Below, one piece after another: positions 1 to 13,300 of a stretch of DNA of 64,000 nt. The notes beneath the pieces were generated by a model. It saw nothing but the letters and a program-made list of their open reading frames with translations. It made no database searches and was not told the origin of the DNA. Source of the stretch: Heterotrichella gracilis (lineage: Eukaryota > Sar > Xanthophyceae > Tribonematales > Xanthonemataceae); NCBI GenBank assembly GCA_032358255.1, contig JAULBX010015863.1, positions 27,658 through 91,657 on the forward strand. The letters run 5' to 3'. The translations under genes were made by a program, and so were the position numbers. Every line of letters begins with the position of its first letter. Within the stretch, counting starts at the first letter, position 1.

Positions 1-972
1 GGTGCACACACATCCCTTGAGAAATACTTGGCTCGATCTAGCATGCAGCGCATGTGCAAGGCTGGTCATAGTGCCTTGAAACCAGTTTGTACGAGTTGTT
101 ACAAGGAGAGGCTGGAGAGGCAAATAAACAGCTCAGCTCAGTCAAGTCATAAACCTCGAATGCATGCATGGACGCCCTCCCCTTGGTGCCTGCCCTCTGC
201 CCCCCTTGGCATGCCCACTTCTATCCCTCGTATTTTGCAGTAAGACCTCAGCACCTTTTATCCGTCGCCGTCCACAGGAAAGCGCTGTTACACTGGTTTG
301 CCGCTGCGCAACGCTTGTATCCGCCCCCTGCCCCCGGCCCCCATATGCATGCACATGCCCTGAGCACACTCTTGGAACACACAAGCTCCCACAATCGAAC
401 CGGTGGAAAGGGTGTTGACTTGCGCTCTTGGTGGCAGTAACAGGTGGAAGCTTGGTTATCAGCGAGCCACTGCAGCACGCACCACGCCCCGAACACAAGT
501 GTGTTCAAAAACACTCATACCAATGCCAATGCAATTGCATGGAACAATGGTTGTCAGCATGTCCTGCATAAACCAATGTCCACGAGGCTTACTGGTGCAA
601 TTGAATGGACGCATGTGGTCGGCGGTGCTTGAAAGTGCATCCATATGATCTGACTGGCACTTGCTGCTGCACCCCACACGCAATGACAACTTCAGGGTAA
701 TGCACCACTGCGCCGGCAGGCATTGGCATCCACCTGTTGCTGGGAGCAATGGTTTCCCACGGGAGGTGCACCGCAATGTATTACAGTGGCAAAGGAGTGC
801 TCCCACTCCACCTCCCCTGGTGCACAGACAGACGCATAGTGCCACGCAAGTGACACCCCCTCGGAGGTCCTCCATAAATGTTTCCCCTTGCTGCAGGTCT
901 CCCTTCCACTGCTGCCTTGGACCACAACGCGCAGCCCCCAATTCACGCACCCCCACGCGCCAACCCCGCACC
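1..972. other. No gene recognised upstream of the first gene
   Basis: I see no open frame with a recognisable protein family and no RNA gene here. The right-hand part presumably holds the promoter and 5' leader of the small membrane-protein gene that starts at 973. The left part may be the tail of a gene outside the window. Confidence 0.4.
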
Positions 973-1853
973 ATGGCGGACCTTGGTGCCAGGTGCGACC
1001 CCCACCCCACCCCACCCCGACCTCCGTACCCATTCCACACACCTTACCATACTTGCATTGCCTCTCGCGCCCACCCTTCCACCTCCCACCGCCACCACCC
1101 ACCACCCACCACCCCCTCCCTGCAGCATATCCGCCTTCCTGGCCGCCCGCCGCTCCGACCTGTCCTCCGCCGCCGCCCTGGCCCTGTCCTCCTACCAGTC
1201 GCGCGCGCTTCCCCCCCCTGGCGCCCTCACCACCCCCCTGGTGCTCACCACTGTGCTTGCCCTGCTGGTGGCCAACCTGGTGCTGCTGGGGCTGAGCAGC
1301 AGGGGGCGGCGGTGGGTGGTGGACGCGGTGGAGACGGTGGTGGCGCTGGCGCTGGTGGTCATGCTGCTGGGGATTGTGCTGGGGCTGCCGCTAGGTAAGG
1401 AGCGGGTGGGGTAGGGGGGGAGGGTGTACTGGTGGGGGACGCGATGGTTATGGAGGGGGGATGTTTTACCAGAAAGAGGGGCATTTTGTGGGGTAGTGTA
1501 ATGAAGGGTAAAGTTGAGGGCTCGGATTTAAGGGCGGCATCCCTCACCCGCAAGCAAATGCTGGTTAGGGTAGACATGCATGTGGCAGGTACATGCCCCC
1601 TTGCTCTTGCCTGCCTGTGCTGTGAACATCCCAAGCTTCATTCATGATGTATCTGCTCTTAGCACCGTGCACCAGTGCTGTCCTCCGCCATCTCCCTTTC
1701 CCTCCCTCCCACCCCCTACCCTACCCTTCACCCCCTGCAGGTGCCGTGTACCTCGGCATGAAGGCGCTGTCCTACCTGGTGGCGCTGCTCAGGCACATGC
1801 CATGGCTGGACGGGCTGCTGCGCTCGGCAGCGACGAGGCTGGGCATCACATGA
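973..1853 (+). CDS. Small predicted three-helix membrane protein, 133 aa
   Basis: Three exons, 973-992, 1126-1394 and 1741-1853, join in frame through GT-AG introns to give 133 codons plus stop. The start is the ATG in the context caccATGGCGG, which is the only one that joins exon 2 in phase. The protein begins MADLGASISAFLAARRSDLS. It has two strongly hydrophobic stretches, at about residues 46-66 and 77-98, and a weaker one at about 100-118 before a short tail ending in GIT. I do not recognise the family. It is probably an integral membrane protein of an organelle or the ER, but that is inferred from hydrophobicity alone. No catalytic motif is visible. Phase agreement across both introns makes the model fairly safe. 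Confidence 0.65.
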
Positions 1854-3484
1854 CTATTGGTCAGGGGACATGGACATCAGGTGGACGAGGAAATCTAACA
1901 TTCATTGGGTGCTGGGTAGCATGGCCTGATGGGGGGTTGGCACGGCGCGTGTGCGGCACACAGGGGCAGCAGGCCTAAGAGGGGAGGGCAGGTCAACCAC
2001 GCACTCATTCGTCGTTTGTGGCGCATGCATGGGTGCAACATCCACTGAATGGCAGCAGAGGAGCGCAGGTTGCATATGCAGTATATCCACACTGACATGG
2101 TCTGTCTGGGCATCAGGTGAATTATGGATGATTGCTTGCTTAGATTCCATTGTAGACTATGGTTGTGCCCTCTGACGGGCATCGCATCTAATATGCACCA
2201 TCATCATGCTGCGCTTTGTTTCTTTATGTCAGCAAGTTGGACAGTGTACGTTGTTGAAAGCCATATAGCAAGAGTAGGTACTGCGTTGTCACAGCCTGTC
2301 ATTTTCAATGTCATTGAGTGACTTCCATTGTTTCAGCTACCTCTGTGACGTCGCGCAATGTAATATGCACGTGGACCGTAGGCTACGACAACACTGTACA
2401 AACATGCGGGACCAGACCTGCTTCACGTCTGGGCATCCGATCCCCAGAGACAAGTCATGCTAAACTAGGGAGCAAATGGGCACGAATGTGCAGATTGCCG
2501 CCTAAATATACAATACATGCGATGGCGACATTGTAAAAAATTGAATCTATTCAAAAGATTCAATTTTAGTACATCTGATGTAATACAATGATTCATTAAA
2601 TTTACGCTGCTGGCCATCAAAGCGCATGCCCATGTTGGACAGCGCTGGGCGTCGTTCCGCAGTGCCAAACTAGCATTATGATATTAGGCCACACTTCATT
2701 TATTGTACGCCGAGCGACTCGCAGTAGATGACCAGTTCTTACAAGAATTCACCAATGGAATTGATTTGAATATTCAATACATGAGTCATATTCAGTGACG
2801 AGTTTGACGGCCTATATATACGGCATTGCCACATCAACAATTTGTCTCACTAAATGGCTTCACTGAAGTGATGATCACTGATACTGGCAAATCTTAAATT
2901 GTTGTCGAATTGGCGCCAGCGCATATCAGAAGTTTGAATTATCCTGGCAGCTGAGCTGAACGAGGCCTGTGCCTAGTAGATTATTGACAAAAGCTGCTGC
3001 AGTGGCCGGCACAGTGATGGAAAGTTTCAGTACTGGATGATAACTTCCAAAAACAATAATTTATCTGATAAGATCTCCCAGGCCCGTTCTGCTGCACCAG
3101 TGGCCTACAGGTGTATCCCTGAGCCAGCCTGCTGAGCATGCGGAGCCTCCAAATTCAGCATGTTGTTTCATATGTGTACGCGTACGCCGCGGCCCTGCCT
3201 GAAATTGGGGTACAAAATACTCAAGTTACCGTGTCTCCTTGTATTTCAGAGCTTCAGCTTCCTTCCAGCCACTGCATGCACACAGTTGGATGTTACCGCA
3301 ACTGGCGCCCGAGGAATTATAAATTATGAGAGTTTAAACAAATCTGATAAACGTTCACATTCCAAATCTGATTCATCAAAGGCGGTGCTGCAGCAGGTAA
3401 CCACCACTTTGGGTGTAAAAACTTTAGGTCAATTTCCAAACATGGTGCGTGGTTGATTTTGTATTGGCCCACCACGAGTCATTC
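1854..3484. other. Convergent spacer, AT-rich in its second half
   Basis: This lies between the 3' ends of two convergent genes. Nothing with coding character is seen. From about 2500 to 3100 the base composition turns AT-rich compared with the genes. This part contains one strong inverted repeat, listed separately. It may be a decayed mobile element, but no terminal repeats or transposase frame were found. Confidence 0.4.
2537..2567. repeat. 12-bp perfect inverted repeat with 7-base loop
   Basis: The arms AAAATTGAATCT (2537-2548) and AGATTCAATTTT (2556-2567) are exact reverse complements around a 7-base loop. It sits in AT-rich spacer DNA beyond both convergent 3' ends, so a role in transcript ending is possible but unproven. 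Confidence 0.7.
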
Positions 3485-5478
3485 TTATTCACAATGAGGT
3501 AACCTCCAGAGTGCATACTTTGCATGCATAATGCAGCAGCATCCTTTTGCCACCCTTTCCCCACCTTGGTTGAGCGAGACCAGGTTGCCCGACGTGGTTT
3601 GCACGGTGGTATTCCAGCCCTGCCCAAACTGCACAACATTGGACTGCACATTTGTCTGGTTGACCTTGTACAGGTTGGCGTTGGATGCGCCATGCAGCGC
3701 CTGCTGGTTGGAGGAGTCGGTGTTGCCTGCACACAGGCACACATGAAGGTCAGGGCCGATGGTTCTCGTGTGTATTGAATGTGTCGGGGTTGGGGAATCA
3801 GCTTCTTCGTCATTAGTCAGGTCATCAGGCCTTGAAGTGATGACCTGGGTCTGTGAGATGAACATCAATGCTCACCTACGGAGTTCTTTATGACTGCTCC
3901 GCGGGTGGGGTTTGCCTTTGCCTGTATGACCCCTGTGTTGGTGTTCATCTGCCATGTGTTGAGGATGTTGGTGCTGTTGCCCTTCATGCCCTTCTTGCCG
4001 GCCAGCAGGTTGTTGCTGTGCGTGGAGCCGCTGGCCTGCTCCACAGGGTCCCCCGGGCAGTTGGGCGCCCACCATGGTCCTGTGCATGGCCCGGGTATTC
4101 CCTGCTGATTGCCGCTGACTGTGAGGTGGTTCACGTTGAAGCTGTTGCCGTTCACGATGTTCAGGTTGGTGGACTTGGTGGTGGCTGCGGGTGGTGGGGC
4201 GTGATGTGCGTGGTGGGGGCTTGGCAGTATGCGGGGTATCACTTGTGCAAATGCTTGAGATGTCGCTGCAGATTAGTGTTCAATTATTTTTAATTTTGAT
4301 GTTATGGGCCACTAGGACCTGGACAGAGCAGACCCCACGCATGCGTGTACATTGTGTACAACCCTAGCCTTGGGTAATTCGCTCCAATCAACAGCGCCCC
4401 CGCATTTCCTGACAGATATGCTGCTCCTAAGGGCACACGGTTGCAGCATTGGCCTGCATTTAGCTCCTGACCCCCAACACAATGCACCACATGTCCTTCA
4501 CCCAGCGCTCGCCCCACCTGTGTCCTCGCTGTTTGACTGTGTGTTGCCCAGAGTGGCTGCGTAGTTGAGGGGCTTGCCGTGGGTGATGGCCTTCACCAGG
4601 GTGTTGCTGCTGTTCCACTCAAGGACCTGCAGGCATGGGGTGAAGGAAACGTGGTTTAGGGTTTAGGGTTGCCACTCAGAGCCTACAGGCACGAGGCGCA
4701 GACAATGGCGGTGGGGGGTGCGAATTGATTCTACAGCTCAAAGCATAGATGAGTGCTACCAAAACACAGCAGCACCCTCGTCCCTTGCTCAGCAAAATGA
4801 TGTGCGCAGTCGTGCATTTTTTTCTTGTGTTCCCACGCAAGCACAGGGATTACATGCATGTCCATGCTAACTGGCAGAGTCTATGCAGGCATCCACTATG
4901 CCAACTGGGCCTCACCAGCAATTCTACCCATGGCTAGATGTAGGTGCGCCCTCACCTTCACTGGCTGCGTTTGATCCACCTGTGAATTCACCGCCAGGTT
5001 GCCCGTGTTCACACCCCCGTCATCGGCCACCACTTTTGCCTTGCTGGTGCGCTGCTTGCGGGTGAGGTCGCCGGTGGTGGTGGGGACGGAGGAGGTCCCA
5101 GGCCCAACTGCACAGGGTGGGTGAATTCATGGAGTTCATGGCAGGAGGCAGGCACTTTGGCGGCAATGAGCAGCATGCCGATGCTGTGCATCAGGATTGC
5201 CTTGCTACTTCAGCGTTCAGTTGGCACGAGCGCTGTGCCAACCTACCGTATTTGAACACAGGTCGACTGCTGCTCTTGGGTGGGGCTGCTTTGGTGCTGT
5301 TCCCCTTGCCACCTTTACTCTTGATAGGGGTAGCCTTGCTGCTTGGCTTGGTGCTTGGCTTGGTGCTGTCGGTGCTTGTCACGGGTCGCGCGTGGCACCC
5401 GGGCCCTGCCAGTGCCAGCACCAGCACCAGCAGGCACAGCCACGTGCGGGCTGCTGGGGTGGCCATGGTCATGCGCAT
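3485..5478 (-). CDS. Secreted Asn/Thr/Ser-rich protein, about 374 aa, curlin-like character
   Basis: Five exons on the minus strand, 5478-5247, 5107-4956, 4626-4518, 4265-3876 and 3726-3485, join in phase to 374 codons plus stop. The N-terminus has basic and Thr residues, then the hydrophobic run WLCLLVLVLALAGPGCHA, a clear signal peptide with a likely cleavage after CHA. A Lys/Ser/Pro-rich linker follows. The rest is strikingly rich in Asn, with Thr, Ser, Gln and Val, for example NLNIVNGNSFNVNHLTVSGN and SNVVQFGQGWNTTVQ. The spacing of Gln, Gly and Asn resembles curlin or other amyloid-forming beta repeats, but I cannot show homology. It is likely extracellular or in the cell wall. The last exon may instead splice at the donor in CTCAACCAAGgtgggg, so the extreme C-terminus (Cys-rich, ending PHCE) is uncertain. 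Many NxS/T sites could be glycosylated. Confidence 0.6.
4655..4670 (-). repeat. CCCTAAA telomere-type motif upstream of a 3' splice site
   Basis: The genomic strand reads TTTAGGGTTTAGGGTT, so the pre-mRNA of the Asn-rich gene carries two CCCTAAA units about 30 bases before the acceptor of exon 3 (4627/4626). Confidence 0.7.
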
Positions 5479-7326
5479 GATGGGGATTAGGGAGCAGGTG
5501 CGGTGACCGTCCTACAGCTCAGAGACCGCCACCAGGCCTTGGAAGTGGTGTGCTGCGCGTTGGTTTTGGGGGGAGGTGGTGGGCTGGGTGGCGGTGCTGG
5601 GTGGGGAAAAAATGTGCTGGCTGGTGTTACACTGTGTATTTGGTGCTGCACGCAAGAGGTCTCCTGCTTGTAGGTTGCACTGGCGGTGGCTGTGGTTTCT
5701 TTGCCATACAGGCCATATTCTGCAAGCAAGGGGGAGGTTGAGCATTCCACTGAGGATGGTGGGGAATTTAGTGTCACTTGACCAGGCACGGCCACTCTTG
5801 CCGCCTTAGGTGGGTGAAATATCTAATAGAAATACATGCGTACGTGCTTTGGTACAAGTGGCGGTCCTTTATGGAAGGATTTGCTCGACAGGACATTGTT
5901 CTTGAACTAGGCATTGCGCACACACAGGGACCTCTGACCACTAACCCACGAACGCATCAGACGTCCTGTCGAAGCTAGCATGTCACCACTCCTACAACCA
6001 AAAGTTGAAGTTACTCCACGTGGTCACTGTCGAGTTCATGTACCAAGCGCTGTCAGCGTGCACGAGTACTAATTCCGGCATGCGGTGGGTCCCAGGGGAA
6101 AGACCATTTGGGTGCAATGCGCTCACAAACAGCAAGGATTGCGTTGACAAGACCTAACATGTGTAAATTTGGCATTATTCGGTTGGGCACTTAAACTTCG
6201 TGTCAGCCGCGACCGGTGTGACATTCTATCCCCCATTTCTGTAGGCATGCATGCACATGCCCGTCGGGCGACAAATGCAAGCCAACACAGGTCGTGTCAG
6301 TATCCACAAGGAAAAGTGCCTTGCGTAATCTTGATGAAAATTAAGCGCACCAAGGACTGTACTCCTGACGCAACGCAACCCGAGTCGCCTGGCTCATTCC
6401 TTCAGGGGGAAGAGTGGCCACAATGCATGCGCCTTGAATGCGATGGTTTCCGTACCTGGTACCCAGAGTCAACGTTGATTGGGATATACTTGCGGGATAC
6501 AAGTTGCTTTGGTCTCAAGTGTGTTTGCCGTGCAAGTGATACTGTGTCAGGAAAGAGGCGTGCAAAGTACTTTTACAGTACTGGGCACTTGGGGCTTTCA
6601 CCCTGCAAACGTGGGGATTTGCGAAAGGTAAAAAGCTGCACAATTTTGTATCACAGGTTTTGGGTTTGCAAATCCTACACCCTACACCTTGCATCCTTGG
6701 GTCTTTCGGCACCATCCTGAACCGCGTACCTGACTGTTGAAACACTTTCTCTGAAACCATCGCCACGTTTATGCACACTGTACACATCACACGCTGAGGC
6801 ATGTACTGTAGAAACGGCCATCAAGTGCAATACTAATTTGCAGGTGGGTAGTCCGTCTAAGCGTACTAGTTGGCTTCTCCATTCGCACTGGAACCGCAAG
6901 AAAAGCAGAAACCTACACTGCACACACCGCACACTTTCACACCACACATGTTCACGCGCCAAGGTGCCAGAACACCTAGCCTTGCTGCAAGCACACAGCA
7001 GCTTCAGCAGGTTGTCCTTGGGTCCTGGTTGGTCCTGGTTTTGGATGCACAGCAACAGTGCATGCATCTCCTGCAATCCATCTAACGTCTACCACAGATT
7101 TTCTACTAATTTTAATACTCGTATGGCTGTAACCTTCGTCCTGGAAACATTAGTAGCTGAACTTTATGCCAAAAACAAGTCTACACCTAATAAACACTGC
7201 ACAAACACATTGAAAACCTGAAAGGAATACAAGGAACGGTAGCTCACACATAACTGACATATCTAGCTAAACCTATTTGCTGGCGTACGCCGCCTCACAT
7301 GGGCCCTGTCACACCACCACTCGTGT
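5479..7326. other. Long spacer between the secreted-protein and Dicer-like genes
   Basis: This holds the 5' flank of the Asn-rich gene and the 3' flank of the Dicer-like gene. One open frame of 183 codons (6169-6720, plus strand) exists, but its composition looks random and no motif is seen. I therefore do not call it a gene. No RNA gene was recognised. Confidence 0.4.
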
Positions 7327-10300
7327 TCACGCCACAGAAACCACCTCTGCAGGGATTCCCTCCCCCGTCTCCACCATCACCACATCCCCCGCCTCGTCCC
7401 CACCCCCATCCTCCCCCTTGCCCCCCACCACCCCCACCCCCGCCACGGTCACCACATTGATCCCCGGCATGGGCCCCCCCGCCACCCCCGTCACATCCTC
7501 AAAGTCCTCCAGGTCGTCATCCGCCCACGAGCGGATGTCCACAAACTGCTCCCCGCCGGGCTGCAAGTAATCCACCTCCCCTGACGCCACCTTGTCCGCC
7601 AGGGTGTCATCCAGCTCGGGGTGGTCGTCCCAGTGCTTGAGGGCAGCTGCGGATGCCAGCTTGGCCGCCAGGCGCTGGCTGCGCACCCCCCTGCAGGCCC
7701 CCATGGGCATGCCCGCCACCACCGCCACCACGCCCCATGCCTTGTCTTCTTGCTTCTTCATCCTCTCCTCGACGTCCACCACCATGAAGCGCACCAGGGC
7801 ACCAACCTTGGAGGCACGCTCCTGGGTAACACGGGGGGGTTTGCTGATCATCCGTCGTATCTAGTTGGAACTGGGTACATAACCACAGGGCCACCCTTGT
7901 TGAACACCATCTAGCAAGGAACCTTGGGCACCAAACCCTCAAGGCGCTGTATTACCTTATGTACCAAAGTTGCGACTTTTGTCAATCCGTAACTAGAAGG
8001 ATGAAATCTCATGCAAACAAATGCTAGATCTTGAAAAACGTAACAAAAAGGGTGAACTCAACTTTCACCAGCTATCGTCAACAGAGGGCGCATTTCTGTC
8101 GCTTTCCCCATGACACAACAGTGCAAAAAATGCTGAATTACCCATCTCAACCCATTGAACGCCCTCTCAAAACCCTTCTTGGCACAGGCAATTTATTTGC
8201 ATCTGTCTTCTTACCATGATGGCCCGCACGGGGTGGACCGGCACCATCTCCGGCGTGAGCAGCGGCGACATGAGCGGCGCCACCACCCGCCAGGTGGCAT
8301 CCAGGTCGCCCCCCGTGTCGCAGTACACCGCCCCGATCACCGACTCCACCAGGTCAGCCATGGACTTGGGGGCGGACACGCGGCTGCGGCCAAAGGTGGC
8401 GCTGGCCAGTTTTGCAAGCAGCGCCATGGATTCAGGGGAGGCGGGGTCAAACACCTGGAAGGGGAGGGAGGATGGGGGGTGGGGTGGGGTCAGACTTGTG
8501 GGGGATGGAGAGGAAGCGGGCAGCAGGGGCATGGAGTCAAACATCTAGAGGATGAGGTGGGGATAGGGAATGTGCCCTCCAGTGACAAGTGGCCCAGATT
8601 CTGCCTAGCAGGTGCACCGCACAGGGCCCCGCTGCTGTTGCCAGGTGCGCCGCCGCATGACTTTTGTGTGCGCACACACACGCCCCACCCCCACCTGCCA
8701 CTAATACGGTACATGACACAGGACTGTGAAGCAAGTACAAGTTGGGGTGCAGTGTTCCCGCCGCCATGCCCGGCCACTCCCTTCCAGTCCTCCAAAGTTA
8801 TACAAGGATCGTGCAGGGATTGAAACTGCATGCTCTAGGGTTCCTGCGTTCCATTGTAGGGTTTCCCGTGCCACTCACGTGCCCCTCCAGCTTATACCCC
8901 TCCTGCTTGCAGCTGTCCTCCAGCACCCCACAGAACCTGCAGATATCGGTGAGCAGCGCAGGCGACACGTGGCGCATGTAGCGGTGCAGGCCGCGCACGG
9001 CGCAAATGCGCGCCAGGCGCTCGTCGTTCACACTGGCAGACAGCAGGTCGTGCAGGCGGCCAGGGGACAGGTTGCTGCGAGGGGGGAGGGTTTGGAGTAG
9101 GGTGAGGTGGGGGTGATGAATGGGCAAGGAGGGTTTGTAGCCTCTTAGGGGGGGCTGCGAGAGGGGGTATGGGGTGAGGTATGCGCACAAGAAAGGTTTG
9201 CAACCTAATTGTGAGGGGCTGTGCACCACTCAGGGTAGGGGTTTGCACAGGCCACATGGCGTTCACACTGGCTGACAGCAGGTCGTGCAGGCGGCCCGGG
9301 GGCAGGTTGCTGCGCACAGGGGGGTATACGGGGTGAAGGGGCAAGGAGGGGTTGCGGGCGAGGTGTGAGAGACTGGGCGGCAAGCGGGGTAAGTGCTTGC
9401 ACAGGCCAAACGTTGCATGCATGGTCCTACAAGCTGACGGGTGCCAGAGGGGCCGGACAACGAAGGGAGGCGATCTGGCGACAGCTGGGTGTTTTTGGTG
9501 TATTTTGAATTTCTGTCGAAAAGCCCGAAATGCCATTTCTAGTTTAACCCACACGTCAACGATAAGTAACAACAGCAATGCCACTGGGCTGGCACCAAAT
9601 GGCTGGGAAGAAAACTGGATCATCCATGTATCAGTCTCTCATTCCCACCCTGCGCCCCCCCTGCTGCCCCTACTACCCACTGGCGGGACATGGGATACTA
9701 TGCCCACCAGTGGGTAGTAGGGGCAGCAGGGGGGGCGCAGGGTGGGAATCAGTGGCTCGAGGTGAAGGAGCACGCCTCCTCCCCCCACCTGTACATATTC
9801 AACAGGTTGTGGGTGACCCGCAAGCCCATGATCCTGCAATCCATCACCATGTACTAGACCCCCTTCAGGGCGTTCACATCAGACCTCCTCCCAGCCCCCC
9901 CCACCCACCTGTATCCGTTGAACAGGTTGTGCGTGACCAGCAGCCCCATCACGGCATCCCCCAGGAACTCCAGGCGCTGGTAGCAGGGGGGGCGGGGCCA
10001 TGAGGAGTGCGTGAGCGCCTCGCTGAGCAGCGGCACGCGCACAAAGGTGTGGTCCAGGCGGGACTCGAGGAGCTCAAGGTCCTGCAAAAGGAATGTGATT
10101 CGATAGGTGACACTTTATAAAAAAGCAGTATTTATTTACATTATATTTGATTATGCATCATTATGCGATGTACACGATAAACAAAATTAAAAAAACGACG
10201 GATTAAAAAAAAAGTAAAGTTTACGGGGGTGGGGTGGGTGTGGGTGTGGGGTGTATGTGAAAAATCCCAGGAAATACCAGGAAATTCCTTGAAGGGAGGC

Positions 10301-13300
10301 AGGAAGTGCATTCAAGGGCACACAAGGCAATAAGCCCATGCCATCTGGGAATGCCTTTCTGTTTCTTTGTTTGTGAGGGGAGGCAGGTCTCGACCAGGAG
10401 CTGGTCCTGGGATGCGCAGAATGGCATGGGAGGCCAGGTGTGAATAGTTCCGTCCCAGGCAGGCAAGCAGCGCCGCCTTACCTGCGTTGAAAGCCCCGTC
10501 GCTGTGTTATGCCCCGGCACCACTGCAACCACCACCTCCCCGTCCTCTCCGCTTCCCTCATCAGGGGCGTCGATCATGCGGCACGGCAGCGGTGTGGGCA
10601 TGTCCCCCATCCTCCAGGGCAGCACACCCAGGTAAGTCATGAGGTCGGCTGCTGCGCGGTAGCCCAGGTGGTTGAAGTAGAGGCCTATGAGCGCCTCCAT
10701 GATGTCGGCAATCAGCTTGGCGCGCACCTGGGGAGGGAGCGCGGGCAGATCAGCCATGTGCAAATACAATCAAATAATAAATAATAGAAAATGTAAAGCA
10801 TGATGAAACAGATGGGGCGCTTCAATGGAAGGGCGGAAGCCTGAGCGATTGGTGTACACAAATACAATACAAGCTGGCCTCATGTGGAGCACCGACAGCA
10901 GTCGCACACCATACTCTCATGTCTTTTCAAAGCTGCCATGTGATGAAGCAGCGCCACCACCCAAGCAGCACAGCTACCCAACAGCAGCTAGGCATCGCTA
11001 TTTCACCCAAGGTGATAGGTTGGCCAAAATTCCGGATTCAGAGTAGTAATCCCTTCCAGTATTCCACCAAACAAATTGCCGCGCCCCCCTCCTCTCCCTC
11101 CCCAACACCCCCCACTCCTCACCCTTGTGACCCTTGTCTTGTACTGCGAGTACCCCCCATTGAACCTGCCTGGCAGGAACAGCTCGTGCTCGGGTGTGGT
11201 GCGCAGGTAGGTGTAGGCGCCGCACTTGAGGGCGCAGCGCTGCAGGTGGGTGTTGGACACAAGGCTGCAGGGAGGGGGAGTATGAAAATAAGTATTTCCA
11301 CAACTGAAAAGCATTTTTCACACTTCATGCACAGAACAATCTACAGATACCACACATTTCCCATGCACAATGTTCTTTAAGACCATTGTCATGGAATGGC
11401 TTTGTCGTTCCAACTACAGACCCTTAAGGGAGGGTGCAGGGTCGGTGTGGAAATTACAACAAGCACCGCCAAACATGGCAGTGGTGGTACCCTACAGTGA
11501 TTACAAACGCATTCAGCCCGCTCCCCCACCTGCTCTTTGCACTTGATAGGTCCCCTTCGGTTGCCTTTAGGTGCCTGAGGAACAGTCCCTGGGATGCAGC
11601 TGCCTTGAGCACGTGGTCCCCAAGCACCTCGTAGCGCTCAAAGTTCATGGGCTCAAGCACGCCCAGGGGGGTGCAGGCCTCCAGGAACGAGACCAGCGGG
11701 GGCAGGCTGTGGGAAGGGAGGGGGGGGGTTGAGCAATGGCGGGGTAGTGGTGGCTGATGCGGGGACAAATTGCTGGGCTCACTCCTATGCACCAGGTGGT
11801 GGTATGAGGTTGAGAATTATATGAAGGGTATGGCTGGGACACAAAATGTCTAGACATGCAAGGGCCCTTGGTGGGGGTAACAGCAGTGCATGGTTAAGAC
11901 GCATAAACCGCTGCGTGGCTGCTGCGTACACTGCTCTCAAAGCCGGTGGCTGTTTAAGAATGCAGCAGAGTACGAATGCAGGATACATTTGCCCATCCGC
12001 CTGATTTGGTCAAATGCCCAAGTTCCTACTTGCAATGTCCCTCGAGCGTGAAAGCTCATGGCTGTGCGCACCTGTCTGGGTGCACCGATGGTGGGCGCGA
12101 GAGCTCCCTGAGCTGCTGCGCACGCATGAGCGCCACCTGGCGCCCCACGACACCTGGCAGGAAGCGCAGCGCGCACCACAGTTGCACGGGCAGGGGGGAC
12201 ACAACCAGGCTCTCCGGGATCAGGATTGGCTCTGGGGAGGGGGGGAGGGAGGGGCCGTCAGGTTGGGGGCAGGAATGGAGTGCTTGTCGTGGGCACGTGT
12301 GTCATATGGACAATTGAAAGGAAGGAGCAAGGAATTCATGCCAATGACAACGGTCCAACAGCCTTTAAAGGGGCACACCAGGGGTCAACAGGCAACCAAC
12401 CCAGCAAGGCAAGTGCACGATGCCCAACTAGGGTAATTGGCACCACCCACTTTCAGGTAAGTGACCAGGGGCAAAAGCAATGCAGATGCGTAGAGCAGTG
12501 CTCTTATATACCCAACCTCCCGTCACCACCGACGCACAAAGCACCATTTAGCACCTCAACCCCAGAGGAGGAGGGGGTACGCAACGGGCACACACTGGTC
12601 AAAACCAAGAATGCATCCCCATCCCCCTGTAACCCTCATTCGCGTACCCATTGAGCGCTTATCCAACGCTCCCCCCGATGGCTGCCTCATGCGCGTGGCG
12701 CTCACCGGACGCAGCCTGCGCATGAAACCGCAACGCAGCAGGGGCTGGGGGCGGAAGGTGCCACACCCGTACTTTTGGCTGCACAGGATGGGGGGAGGGG
12801 TGTCAGTGAGAATCCAGAATGCGTGTGCCCCTTAGCTTGGGTGAGGCAGGTGAGGTGTATACTACGGTGTGTGGTGGTCAAGCACTTGGGCTGCATGGCA
12901 TTTTCCAGTAAGGTGTGGTGGACAGGCATGGCACTCGAGTGCAGACCCCGCAAGCCATGCAATTTCCACACCACGGTGACTGCTACTATGCGCAGTTTCT
13001 TTGACTAGGGTGTTTCTATGGTGCTCGCCAATGACATTTAGCGTCCACAGGCCTCACACTCCAGCCACATGTTCCTGCTCCGAAATGTCCCACACAATGG
13101 CATCGTGAACTTCACATGAGAGCGTGCAATGCGGAGTGTCAGAGGGTTTACTAGGGATCAGCCCCTCACGTGACGTAGTCCTGGTAGGTGGAATAGGGTG
13201 GCGGCCCCTCCCTCTCCCTTCCCTTTAGATCGGTGTTGGGGAAGGGGGACTCGGGCACCAGGTCAGGCAGCAGCTGGTGCACTCGGTATGGTGTGATGCC

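Noticed and set aside
6169-6720. Open frame of 183 codons on the plus strand
   Set aside because: Composition looks random, there is no domain or signal, and there are no convincing splice partners. In a window of this size such a frame is expected by chance.
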